DNA of 33,500 bases from a virus. This document shows, piece by piece, positions 25,619 to 33,500 of the stretch. Position 1 is the first letter of the stretch. Each line of letters opens with the position of its first letter. Both the position numbers and the translations under genes were made by a program. Location: positions 5,416 through 38,915 of the IMG/VR virus record IMGVR_UViG_3300002231_000759; one strand, 5' to 3'. The notes beneath the pieces were generated by a model that had not been told where the DNA came from, made no database searches, and worked only from the letters and a program-made list of their open reading frames with translations.

Positions 25619-26788
25619 CTAATTATTTTGAGACTGTAAAATGTTGTTCAGTGTTCTAGTTGCTTTTCGCCTCTCACCTGGAGTTATATTTGGGTCGTTT
25701 GTCATACGTTTTAGAATATCTAATTTACTTTTACCTGTAGCTCGTTGCTCGCGTATAACTTTAGATCCTAACGACTCACTCATAGATCCTTCAGCTACTT
25801 TAGGTGTTCTTGATGCTGCTTCATAATCTATCAAAGATTTAGCATCTGCTGTTTTAGTTGCTTGATTTTCTCTTGTCCACTCTTGCTTTTGAGCTGCTTG
25901 CCGTGACTGTGCGGCTCGGTACGCTTCACTACGTCCTGCGTTAGACACTGCATCCTGCATGTCTCGTCCACGTCTAAGTGAATCGGTGCCTCCACTAGGT
26001 GGGCCGCCACTTAGTCCAAAGAAGCTTGTGGTTGACTCACCTTCCGCGTCGTATCCAGTAGTTTTTGCCGTTATTTTTCAAACAACTGAGCACGTCGGTC
26101 TGTAGTACCTAAAGTCTTTATAAACTGCAGCCTATCCTGCTCAAACCCAGCCGCAGCTGCTTGCCTCCCAAGCGCTTGATCAAATTCTTGCGAACTCCGT
26201 TCACGCCACTGATCCTGTTTTAAATTTAAATTGTAAATCTCTTTAATTTGGTTGTAATCTGACAGTTCTTTTTTGTTCATTAAGTCTTGCTTCCCCTCCA
26301 TTATATGAAGTGTACTTCGCAGCTCCGCCATTTCTTTCGCGCCTAACTTCTCATGGTCCATAAGCCGCATTTTACTATCTTCAGATCTTTTCTCGCCTAA
26401 AATTTTAAACCTGTTATTTAGGTACATCTCGGTTTCTTTGTTCGACGCTCTTTGGTCAATCTGCTCACTAACATCTTTGGCTCCTTCAGATTGAGACTCT
26501 AGCCTATGTTTTTGCAACTGCTCTTCTTTTTGCGTCTGCCGTTTAAACTCTTGTTCGTCTCGAATTTGGTCACGTCCAAATTTAACAGTATCTCGTTCAG
26601 TTTGGCGTGTGTACGCTGTATCTGACGTCTTGAGTCCCGCGCTCGTATGCTTTGTCAGCTGCGTCCGTTCGGTACGAATTTTGTAAGTCAGCCAGACGCT
26701 TAGTGCGTTGCTCTTCAAGCGCCATAGTTCCTACTTGCTCTGCGCCTCTTCCTATACCTGCGGCGATGCGACTTATTAGCCCACTCAT
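25619..26788 (-). CDS. Helical virion-type protein, 389 aa after joining 3 frames
   Basis: Frame 1 reads MSGLISRIAAGIGRGAEQVG to DKAYERG; the next reads LKTSDTAYTRQTERDTVKF and ends GTTDRRAQLFEK; the last reads TAKTTGYDAEGESTTSFFGL, then MQDAVSNAGRSEAYRAAQSR, and ends at 25619. One base fewer in CCC 26636-26638 and one more in TTTTT 26074-26078 give a single frame. The product is a nearly continuous charged helix (Gln, Glu, Lys, Arg), likely a coiled coil, with a Gly-rich hinge before the last third. It sits between two virion genes and resembles the internal core proteins of T7-like phages in character only. Confidence 0.55.
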
Positions 26789-26790
26789 AA

Positions 26791-27339
26791 TTACACCTCT
26801 AACCGTTCAGCGATGCCCATAACATCTGACTTTGTCACACCTTGCAACATGCCGTTCATCTGATTCTTCTGCACTCCGTATGTATCAAGGAGCATTTTAA
26901 CTACTTGGCCTTTTGTCTGATCAATCGATTTTGAGTCTAACTTGAACGCACCTGCAGCCTCTCCGACACCCATAACCAATTCAGAAACTTCTTCAGCCAC
27001 TGGGAGAACCATATCTCCTGGAAGCTGCCCATCAAACTGTTGCTCAATACGATCGACTATCATAGTTGTCACTTGTGCAATAACTTGTTGTGGCTTATCT
27101 CCAGACCCTTTAAGCTGCTCCGTAATTGCGTTTGACGATTTATCGTTGTTGTATAAAAGTTCTGACGCAATTTCCAATGCTGAGTTGTATATCTTTTGCT
27201 CTTCTGGGTCCGCCTTAAACTCTTTTGCACCTGATATGTTCGTTGTAGGTAGCGAAGTTGGCTCTTGACCGTCTTGAAATTCCGAAGTTGGCGCTGCTGG
27301 ACTAGGTCTCTGTGCTGCTGTTACTAAACCGTTATCCAT
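26791..27339 (-). CDS. Hypothetical virion-region protein, 182 aa
   Basis: A 182-residue protein behind a clear GGAGG. The first 40 residues are Pro/Ser/Thr-rich and disordered; the rest is helical and acidic (YNSALEIASELLYNNDKSSN, VTTMIVDRIEQQFDG, PVAEEVSELVMGVGEAAGAF). I recognise no family. Position between an Ala/Gly-rich membrane-type protein and a helical rod suggests an internal or tail-assembly component. Confidence 0.6.
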   Translation of the reverse strand: MDNGLVTAAQRPSPAAPTSEFQDGQEPTSLPTTNISGAKEFKADPEEQKIYNSALEIASELLYNNDKSSNAITEQLKGSGDKPQQVIAQVTTMIVDRIEQQFDGQLPGDMVLPVAEEVSELVMGVGEAAGAFKLDSKSIDQTKGQVVKMLLDTYGVQKNQMNGMLQGVTKSDVMGIAERLEV

Positions 27340-27341
27340 CT

Positions 27342-28367
27342 TTAATACCTCCGAGTAGATGATTTCAAATCAGATCGCAACGCACTTCTAACGCCTTCAC
27401 GTGTAGGCGATCCATTAGAGTGGGTAGCAGCGCCTAATGGCGTGCCTCCGCCTCCATATCCCACACCTGCAATCGTTGAGTTCTCCCTGCGATATTTCTC
27501 CAGTTCCAGTGCTTGGTTGGGAAGTTCTGGTGGTGGTACGAGTGATTGCAGAACTTGAGCGCCCATTATGGTTGGAATAGGGTTTCGCTGCATCCAAGAC
27601 GCGCCGTTTTTGGCTTTACTTATAAGACCTCCACCACTTCCTTCTAAGTTATTGCCACCTGCACCTCCTAAACTACTCAGCCCTTGTTGAGAGCCAGATG
27701 TATAGTCTATTGGCGTATACCCATTTATAGGTGTTTGTCCTGGCTGTAGCGGCATACCTGTCGACGCGGTAGGTGTGGACGCTTCTAGCACACTACTTCC
27801 AGATTTAACGCCTCCACCAATAGGACCTGCAGATGGTGCATTCGAAGACGCAAGTAACGTAGGGTCAGAGACGACTTGGTTGGGGATTGTAGGCGTCACT
27901 CCTGGTGCATTCAAGGTTGCAGCACCTGCAAAATCAGCTGATGTCACAGCGGCTCCTGCGCCTTCCGCCATACCAGCCCCAGATGCGGCAAAATCTGCAC
28001 TCGCGAAGTCTGCGGCTGTTAAAGCTGAGCCGCCTTCCATGCCAGCTACTGGGATCGTCGATTCTGTTAGTGCTGTACTTCCTACCGCTGCGCCGCCTTC
28101 CGACATTGAAGAGATCGCCATTCCTCCGAAATAAACTACGGCAGCTGCTATGGCAATTTTTCCAAGATCCGAGTGCGAAAATCGTTCAACTTCTTTAAAC
28201 GCACGTTGAAACTCTTTACCAACACCTCCGATTATATTCTTCGTGCCTTTTTCAATGTTTCGTCCAGCACGACCAACTTCTTTTATAGCGCCGCCGACTT
28301 CATCTACTGCACCACCTAAAATTTTAGTTGGGGATAGTGGTCCAAGCGTATCATCCAAAAACGACAT
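27342..28367 (-). CDS. Ala/Gly-rich virion protein with hydrophobic segment
   Basis: A 341-residue protein. Residues 1-70 form an amphipathic region (GGAVDEVGGAIKEVGRAGRN, then KEFQRAFKEVERFSHSDLGK), followed by a hydrophobic span at 71-88 (IAIAAAVVYFGGMAISSM). The middle is Ala/Ser/Gly/Pro-rich and of low complexity, and the C terminus basic (RSALRSDLKSSTRRY). This combination occurs in small internal virion proteins that cross the host membrane with the DNA in T7-type phages; here it is inference. AGAGGAT precedes the ATG. Confidence 0.55.
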   Translation of the reverse strand: MSFLDDTLGPLSPTKILGGAVDEVGGAIKEVGRAGRNIEKGTKNIIGGVGKEFQRAFKEVERFSHSDLGKIAIAAAVVYFGGMAISSMSEGGAAVGSTALTESTIPVAGMEGGSALTAADFASADFAASGAGMAEGAGAAVTSADFAGAATLNAPGVTPTIPNQVVSDPTLLASSNAPSAGPIGGGVKSGSSVLEASTPTASTGMPLQPGQTPINGYTPIDYTSGSQQGLSSLGGAGGNNLEGSGGGLISKAKNGASWMQRNPIPTIMGAQVLQSLVPPPELPNQALELEKYRRENSTIAGVGYGGGGTPLGAATHSNGSPTREGVRSALRSDLKSSTRRY

Positions 28368-28379
28368 TTTTTAATCCTC

Positions 28380-30782
28380 TTATGCTGTACCTTCAGCTTC
28401 TTTAGCAGCAACTGCATCAGCAAACATTTGCCAGAATGCAGTTGCGTCTGCATCAAATTGATCTAACTCCTCCTGAGAGTACGTAGTCCCAGAAGATGTG
28501 GAAGCTGGTGGCGGAGCTGCTGGGCCTTCGATCGGTGCTGCCACATCAAGTTTTGATGCCGTCATTAAGTCGGGGTTTTCATCCAGCACACGTTGCATCT
28601 CGGCTTGAATCTCTTCTTCAGTGCGCATATTAGACTCTGGCTCTCCAGCTGGCCCTAAATCTGCAACTGCGTTATTCGTGGCTGCGTCCCGTTGCTCTTG
28701 ATCCGTCATTTTTTCGTTAGTATCTTCTGCGCCTGTACTTAACCACTCAGTTCTGACCCATCCTAAATCTACGTCCCCAACTACATCCATCGCATCTAAA
28801 TACAAATCCATAGACGCTTGAAGCGCTGATGATGCTGCTCGCTGTTGTGGCTCAGACATTGTATCGTCTTGATAAATCTTAGTAGACTCAGTCATAAAGT
28901 TTCGATAAATATCAGCTGCAAGCAAATTATTTTGAATGATATTTTGATGATCCGCGGACGTATCCTCAAGCCACATACGGTATTGAATATCAGTCATTTG
29001 AGACGCTTCTTGAAATTGCTGACTGGCGTCTAACAACTCTTTCTTAGCCGCCGTGTCCATGTTAGCCATCCATCGCTCGTTAAACTGCGTTTGATCGTTT
29101 TCTTTGGATTGCCAAGCTTGTTGCTCCTTCAGCAAGTTCATTTCAGCCATAAGTTCACCGGCTTTAATGAACCCATCAAACTCATTTTGAGCTTTCTGCA
29201 TATCGTTTTCATGTTTCATCGCAGCTGCAGCAACGAACCCATCATATGCTTGTTGGTCATCTTGCATAGTCTGAGCAGCTTCAAGCTGTGCGTCTTGAAG
29301 TTCTCTGTCCGCCACAACTTGTGTATTCTTCAATGTTTGGTTTGCAAATAATTGTGCGTTGCTGCGTAGCTCTTCAGATTTTAACTGGGCCTCTAATAGT
29401 GTCTTCTTGCTATCAAGATCGTAGCGATTTTGGAGCGCCTCATGGTCTCGTTGCTTCTGAGCTATTTCTTCTCTAGACGTCAACTCTGCTAGTAAGTTTT
29501 GAGAATCTGCGTCTAGCCTATCTCCTTGAAGAACAGATTGAGATTTAAGCTCCCGTAATTGCAATTTGTCGTCAGATGATAGCTGGTTAGCATGCAGTGT
29601 AGCTCTCGTTGATAGTTCATCCAACGCACGCTTTTCTTCTGATGTCAACGTAACATCAACGTTACGCTCTTTAGATTTAAGTGTCGCCATTGTCTGCCAT
29701 TCTGCAGAACTTAACGATTCAGTATGCATCTTCTCTCGGGACGACAGCTCATCCAAAGCACGTTTTTCTTCAGATGTCAGTGTGGCGTCTACATTACGAT
29801 CTTTAGACATTAATTGAGCTAAATTTATCTTCTCGTCTGATGTCAATGCCTCTGTATGCATCCGCTCCCTGGATACTAAGTCATTCAACTGCTCCTGTTG
29901 TTCAACAGATAATTTCTGTCCTTGCAAATAAACTGCATTTTGGAGTGACGCCATTAGCTGCCGCTCTGCAGAGTTTAATCCTTCAGTGTGTATTTTAGAC
30001 CTAGACTCCAAGTCGTTTAACTGCTTTTGCTGATCTACAGACAACGCAATACCTTGTACGTAGCGTGCATTTTGAAGTTGGTACAACAAATTCTGCTCAT
30101 TAGAATCTAATTCTTGTGTAGCAAGTCGCTGCTTCGACTCCAAATCATTTAACTGTTTTTGCTGGTCCGCAGTTAATTCAGCCCCTTTAATATCACGTGC
30201 GTTTTGGAGCTCTAGCAATAAATTGCTTTCAGTCGCAGTCAGCGCTTGAGACTGTAAATTAGTTTGCAAATGAGCACCTACATTAGTCTGGCGTTCAGCA
30301 CTAGCTAACGTCGCGGCTCGATCAACTAGTGGCGTCATATATTGCAACGCAGCGCCTTCAGCTGCTCGTTCGCTAAGCGTAGACTCGCCCATTCCCCTAT
30401 CTTGCGCTGATCTAGCACCCTGCGCCCTAGCTAGTGCGAGATATGGAGAATTTGACTGTGCTAATGATACAAGCCCTGACGACATGTCGTTGGAAATTTC
30501 TTGTTGCGTCTTAGGTGCTAGTGGGTCAGTCGTTTTAGGCGCTCCTGAACCGCCATCCAACGTTCCAAGGTCAATAGGGTCTGCGTCTGTGCTTAGAGGT
30601 GCCACTCCTGGATCAGTGCCCGCTCCTGTTGTTGGAGGTGCGTCGCCTGTCGCTGTGTCTATAACAGTTGAAGACACTGGATCTTGCACAGTCGGTGGCT
30701 CCAACTCAGGAGGTGTCGTCGTATCTGTAGTCACTGTTTGGAACGTCGGATCTTGGTTTGAAAGTGTTACTAACGCAACCAT
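28380..30782 (-). CDS. Long helical-rod virion protein with six 44-residue repeats
   Basis: An 800-residue protein. The N terminus (1-95) is Thr/Pro-rich and disordered. Residues 180-443 are six tandem units of exactly 44 residues (consensus: x-L-x-S-x-E-x-x-L-L..., then L-S-x-x-Q-Q-K-Q-L-N-D-L-E-S-R...H-T-E), each divisible into two related 22-residue halves. A period of 22 equals two hendecads, which favours a long straight, weakly right-handed coiled coil. The helix continues to about 620 with other sequence (KSEELRSNAQLFANQTLKNT and onward). No enzyme motif is present. I infer an internal core or tail-tube rod; its length and place among virion genes support that. GAGGGT precedes the ATG. 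Confidence 0.65.
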   Translation of the reverse strand: MVALVTLSNQDPTFQTVTTDTTTPPELEPPTVQDPVSSTVIDTATGDAPPTTGAGTDPGVAPLSTDADPIDLGTLDGGSGAPKTTDPLAPKTQQEISNDMSSGLVSLAQSNSPYLALARAQGARSAQDRGMGESTLSERAAEGAALQYMTPLVDRAATLASAERQTNVGAHLQTNLQSQALTATESNLLLELQNARDIKGAELTADQQKQLNDLESKQRLATQELDSNEQNLLYQLQNARYVQGIALSVDQQKQLNDLESRSKIHTEGLNSAERQLMASLQNAVYLQGQKLSVEQQEQLNDLVSRERMHTEALTSDEKINLAQLMSKDRNVDATLTSEEKRALDELSSREKMHTESLSSAEWQTMATLKSKERNVDVTLTSEEKRALDELSTRATLHANQLSSDDKLQLRELKSQSVLQGDRLDADSQNLLAELTSREEIAQKQRDHEALQNRYDLDSKKTLLEAQLKSEELRSNAQLFANQTLKNTQVVADRELQDAQLEAAQTMQDDQQAYDGFVAAAAMKHENDMQKAQNEFDGFIKAGELMAEMNLLKEQQAWQSKENDQTQFNERWMANMDTAAKKELLDASQQFQEASQMTDIQYRMWLEDTSADHQNIIQNNLLAADIYRNFMTESTKIYQDDTMSEPQQRAASSALQASMDLYLDAMDVVGDVDLGWVRTEWLSTGAEDTNEKMTDQEQRDAATNNAVADLGPAGEPESNMRTEEEIQAEMQRVLDENPDLMTASKLDVAAPIEGPAAPPPASTSSGTTYSQEELDQFDADATAFWQMFADAVAAKEAEGTA
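29454..30245 (-). repeat. 132-bp tandem repeat, 6 copies (44-residue unit)
   Basis: The repeat is strong in protein and partly in DNA; units 4 and 5 (around 29586-29849) are the most alike. Unit phase is kept with no insertions, so the array spans six times 132 bases. Older copies have diverged, indicating a stable structural repeat rather than a recent expansion. Confidence 0.85.
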
Positions 30783-30793
30783 TTAAGTACCCT

Positions 30794-30994
30794 CTACCCA
30801 GTAGCTTCTTCGGCATCGACCATCGTGGTACTCGCTACTGGGGTCACAGTCAGCTGGTCGTTTAAGATCCCAATTAGGAATTTCTTCGCTGTGGCAACTC
30901 TATCTGAAAACTCGAAAGCAGTTTCGTTCGCTCTAGGTCTCGATGTTTCCAATAGCTCTAAACATAGTTTGGCATATTGTTGAGATTCGTTCAT
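30794..30994 (-). CDS. Small hypothetical protein, 66 aa
   Basis: A 66-residue acidic helical protein starting MNESQQYAKLCLELLETSRP, coupled by ATGA to the gene before it. A disordered C terminus (TPVASTTMVDAEEATG) follows two helices. No family is recognised. Confidence 0.6.
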   Translation of the reverse strand: MNESQQYAKLCLELLETSRPRANETAFEFSDRVATAKKFLIGILNDQLTVTPVASTTMVDAEEATG

Positions 30995-31383
30995 TTGTTA
31001 AGCTCCTTTGATAGCTCTTCTATTCGTCGGATTGTAGTTTTGCTCATGTCCATCTGTGATTTGTTGCAGTCTTTAATTACATCAATCAGTTGCCCTAGTT
31101 GTGCTCCAATAACAGCTTGTGCAACAGAGTTTTGGTTCATTACCTCTGTTTGCTCTCGGATCGCGTCTATTTGCTCATGAGAGTTGCTATACCACAATTT
31201 ACGTCCTTGAGCATCTGTAGCTGCATGCCAATCATACAAAGACTTTAAATGCTCCTCCTGCGACGGGATCAGCACACTCTTTTCCGGCAACATATTTCTA
31301 ACCATAGCCTCTAATCCTTTCGCAGCTAATGACCCTGCTACGATCATTGCACCAATTACAGAAAGTTCTTCGTTGTTCATCAT
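30991..31383 (-). CDS. Hypothetical protein with N-terminal hydrophobic segment and coiled coil
   Basis: A 130-residue protein. Two ATGs are adjacent (31383 and 31380); GGAG lies 3 and 6 bases before them, so the second may be the real start. Residues 8-22 (VIGAMIVAGSLAAKG) are hydrophobic, and the C terminus is a charged helix (MDMSKTTIRRIEELSKELNK). The layout suits a membrane-tethered or tail-chaperone-like protein. It lies just downstream of the fibre gene; no function is recognised. Confidence 0.55.
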   Translation of the reverse strand: MMNNEELSVIGAMIVAGSLAAKGLEAMVRNMLPEKSVLIPSQEEHLKSLYDWHAATDAQGRKLWYSNSHEQIDAIREQTEVMNQNSVAQAVIGAQLGQLIDVIKDCNKSQMDMSKTTIRRIEELSKELNK

Positions 31384-31453
31384 AGACTCCGTTTGTTTTT
31401 CGTACTACTTAATTTTGTGGCGTCTTCGTGACGTTGTGCCTCCTTATAGCCCT

Positions 31454-33500
31454 CTATGAATTATCTGATCTGGATATTTCAATCCAGTTGTTCACCGAAA
31501 TACACAGAAGCACAAGCGCATCGTCAGTGTGGTCTAGTATAAAATCAACACCTCCAGCAAGCCGTATGGTTGTGCCATTGCTAACAGTAATGTCACTGGT
31601 CGAATCGTCTGATCTAAGCACTAGAATATCGCCTTCACCGCCTCCTGTGAGCGTTGTCAGTGAGTCAGCTACTCCAGTACCACCTTCACTAATTAACGTA
31701 TGGTAGCTTTTTGTCACTGTGACTGCGCCAGTGGCAATAGTTAGCGCACTGGTAACTAGATTAAGTTCATTCGTAACCAAAACACGTCCAGTGGATTGAA
31801 CACCGTTGGCGTCAATGACGAATATTTCTGTGCCTGCACAGCTAAGTCCTATCTCGTTAGTTGCGCGTTCATACATTCCCGTAGTCGGACTGCCACTCCA
31901 TGCAATGGCCGGATCGCCCGCAGTACCTGTACCGGCTAAAATGTCGCCTGAAAATGTTGTATCCTGATTCGAATCTATCCTCATGGCCTCAGTCAACGTG
32001 CCTGCTTGGTCCGTCAGGAATACTAGTTTCGTAGGATAGTCGTTTGTACCCCAAGTACCATCTCCAGATACGCTAATGCTAGCACCTGGATTTTGCGTGC
32101 CTGAGTCGTCAGCACTAAATCGAATAATACCAATTGGATCACCGCTTATAACATTTGTATCTAGGTCGTAAAACTCTAGTTTTGGGTTGCCGGATCTACT
32201 TAGGAATACATCCTGAGCAAATGTAGCATCTTGATTTGAGTCTATTGTAAGGGCAGTGACTGTAGAAGTACCTAGCTCCAGAGAGTCTGGTATGCCTCCT
32301 GTCGGGCCATAGAGTCGGATAAAACCACCAGACTCTTCGCTGGCTCCACCTGATATGGTCAACGATCCATTTGATGCAGAGGATTCAATGTTTGTTGCGG
32401 TATCGATAACAATATCGCCGCTAGTGTCCAGCGTAACGGCTGTAGAACCTCCTGCATACAGGACAAGATCATCAGAACTTGCGTCATAGTGTATGATATC
32501 TACGTTATTAGACCTTAGGAGAATGTCATCTGCTAACGATCCGCCAAGCCCTCCATATAACCTAAGAGAAGCACCTGCCGTTGCGGAACCACCTTCACTG
32601 TTGATTCTGAATGTTTCTAGTGAAGAGTCGTAGTTTATGACCGCATCTGTGCCTGTTCGAATGCTAAAGTCATTTGCAGTGCTTACAGTGCTTCCACCAT
32701 ACATGAGTATATTTGCACCTGTAGACCCCGACGAACCTCCACTAATAGCTGTTGAGCTAGTGTCGTCATTAGAAAATATCGATCCTGTTACGTCTACGTC
32801 ACCTGCGAACGTAGCGTCTTGGTTTGAGTCTATCGTCATCGCAGTAGTGATAGTGCCACTGTTATCAGTCTGGAATAGCATCGATGTTGGATGATCACTG
32901 CCTCCAGTCCAAACACCTGATGCTTGAACACGTATCCGAGCACCTATATTGTCACTAGTAGAATCATCTCCCAAAAAGTCAACGCGGCCAATTACATCAC
33001 TGGTCGTGATATTGCCAGTTCGATTAGTGATGAATGCTGGGCCTGATGCGTTCTCAACCCTGCTATTTGCAGCTACAGTCATCGCTCCCGCAAAAGTCGA
33101 TTCTTGGCTTGAGTTTAGTGTAAGGGCTGCCGTACCGCCTGTTGACAGTATTAGCGATGAACTGACAAGGCTCAAGCCATTGCTGGGAGCACTTGTAAAT
33201 GAATAAGCTGGTAGCGCAGCCGTGCCATCTTGGTTTGTGATTTTTGAACCTGTCGATATAGCCAAAAACCCGTTAGAGCCATCGATCTGAAACTTCAAAA
33301 CACCTTTTGACGCAAAGTTTAGATCGCCATCTACGCCCCCATGATACATGCCTGTACCTGTATGAGCCGTAAAGGAATACGCTGGTGCACCTACTGAGCC
33401 GACTGCTGCATTGAGCGTACTGCTAAAAACCCCGGTTGTAGCTGTAACTGCTGCAAATGTGGATGCGCCTGTAACTCCCAATGTACTTGAAATCGTCAAA
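31454..33500 (-). CDS. Tail fibre-like protein, 5' end outside window
   Basis: At least 681 residues are open to the right edge, so the N terminus is missing; the first possible start, TTG 33499, is not credible as the true one. The sequence is a run of short beta repeats with the signature L/M-T-I-D-S-N-Q-D-A-T-F-A-G-D (for example at residues 126-138 and further on), as in fibre shafts of marine phages. The last 100 residues (AVTVTKSYHTLISEGGTGVA through FILDHTDDALVLLCIS, ending WIEISRSDNS) look like a compact C-terminal head domain that I have seen in other phage fibres. It probably mediates host binding. Confidence 0.7.
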   Translation of the reverse strand, partial: LTISSTLGVTGASTFAAVTATTGVFSSTLNAAVGSVGAPAYSFTAHTGTGMYHGGVDGDLNFASKGVLKFQIDGSNGFLAISTGSKITNQDGTAALPAYSFTSAPSNGLSLVSSSLILSTGGTAALTLNSSQESTFAGAMTVAANSRVENASGPAFITNRTGNITTSDVIGRVDFLGDDSTSDNIGARIRVQASGVWTGGSDHPTSMLFQTDNSGTITTAMTIDSNQDATFAGDVDVTGSIFSNDDTSSTAISGGSSGSTGANILMYGGSTVSTANDFSIRTGTDAVINYDSSLETFRINSEGGSATAGASLRLYGGLGGSLADDILLRSNNVDIIHYDASSDDLVLYAGGSTAVTLDTSGDIVIDTATNIESSASNGSLTISGGASEESGGFIRLYGPTGGIPDSLELGTSTVTALTIDSNQDATFAQDVFLSRSGNPKLEFYDLDTNVISGDPIGIIRFSADDSGTQNPGASISVSGDGTWGTNDYPTKLVFLTDQAGTLTEAMRIDSNQDTTFSGDILAGTGTAGDPAIAWSGSPTTGMYERATNEIGLSCAGTEIFVIDANGVQSTGRVLVTNELNLVTSALTIATGAVTVTKSYHTLISEGGTGVADSLTTLTGGGEGDILVLRSDDSTSDITVSNGTTIRLAGGVDFILDHTDDALVLLCISVNNWIEISRSDNS

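Noticed and set aside
31421-31442. Short hairpin CGTC-TTCGT-GACG as a terminator
   Set aside because: The stem is only four pairs and no T run follows on either strand.
1-33500. Diversity-generating retroelement or integrase
   Set aside because: No reverse transcriptase, template/variable repeat pair or recombinase gene was found on either strand.

Overview
The window looks like roughly the left half of a double-stranded DNA tailed phage (Caudoviricetes) of Gram-negative bacteria, most like the podovirus-type phages common in marine viromes. The reasons are a self-contained replication module, an M15-type endolysin, a phage tRNA, long virion and tail-fibre genes, and almost no intergenic space (many ATGA and TAATG stop/start overlaps). 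The host cannot be named from the sequence. No integrase, portal, capsid or terminase gene is visible; the head genes should lie beyond the right edge.

Positions 1-12005 are all on the + strand. From the left: the 3' end of a DEDDh exonuclease with a frame break; a lipoprotein with a metzincin-like zinc motif; a 53-residue protein; a short sulfotransferase-like P-loop protein; a tRNA-CAU with initiator-like acceptor features behind its own promoter; and an M15 endolysin. The replication operon follows: AEP primase-SF3 helicase, family A DNA polymerase, a 56-residue protein, a RecB/Cas4-like nuclease with four cysteines, a hypothetical protein, a VRR-NUC nuclease and an SNF2 helicase. A promoter at about 9457 then drives a small operon: a helical protein, a Cys-rich protein, a protein with an Ala-Pro repeat tract, and a small HTH regulator.

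Positions 12007-33500 are all on the - strand and read as a late operon entering from the right edge. In transcription order it holds a tail-fibre-like protein (cut by the window), two small proteins, an 800-residue protein with six 44-residue helical repeats, three likely virion proteins, a giant polyvalent protein with an inorganic-pyrophosphatase-like domain, a holin candidate and a secreted FN3-like protein, a run of tail or adhesin proteins, and a second giant polyvalent virion protein. The two arms converge with one base between their stop codons.

The strongest cross-cutting observation is that several late genes (and the left-edge exonuclease) are split by single-base shifts, nearly always at a short homopolymer and usually with one base too many. 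Joining the frames gives coherent proteins: a 1243-residue polyvalent protein from three pieces, a 995-residue tail protein, a 389-residue virion protein and a 251-residue tail protein broken four times. Sequencing or assembly error is the simplest explanation, but the breaks cluster: five fall between 16165 and 17171, and none lies in the 10 kb replication region. The features below give the repaired genes.
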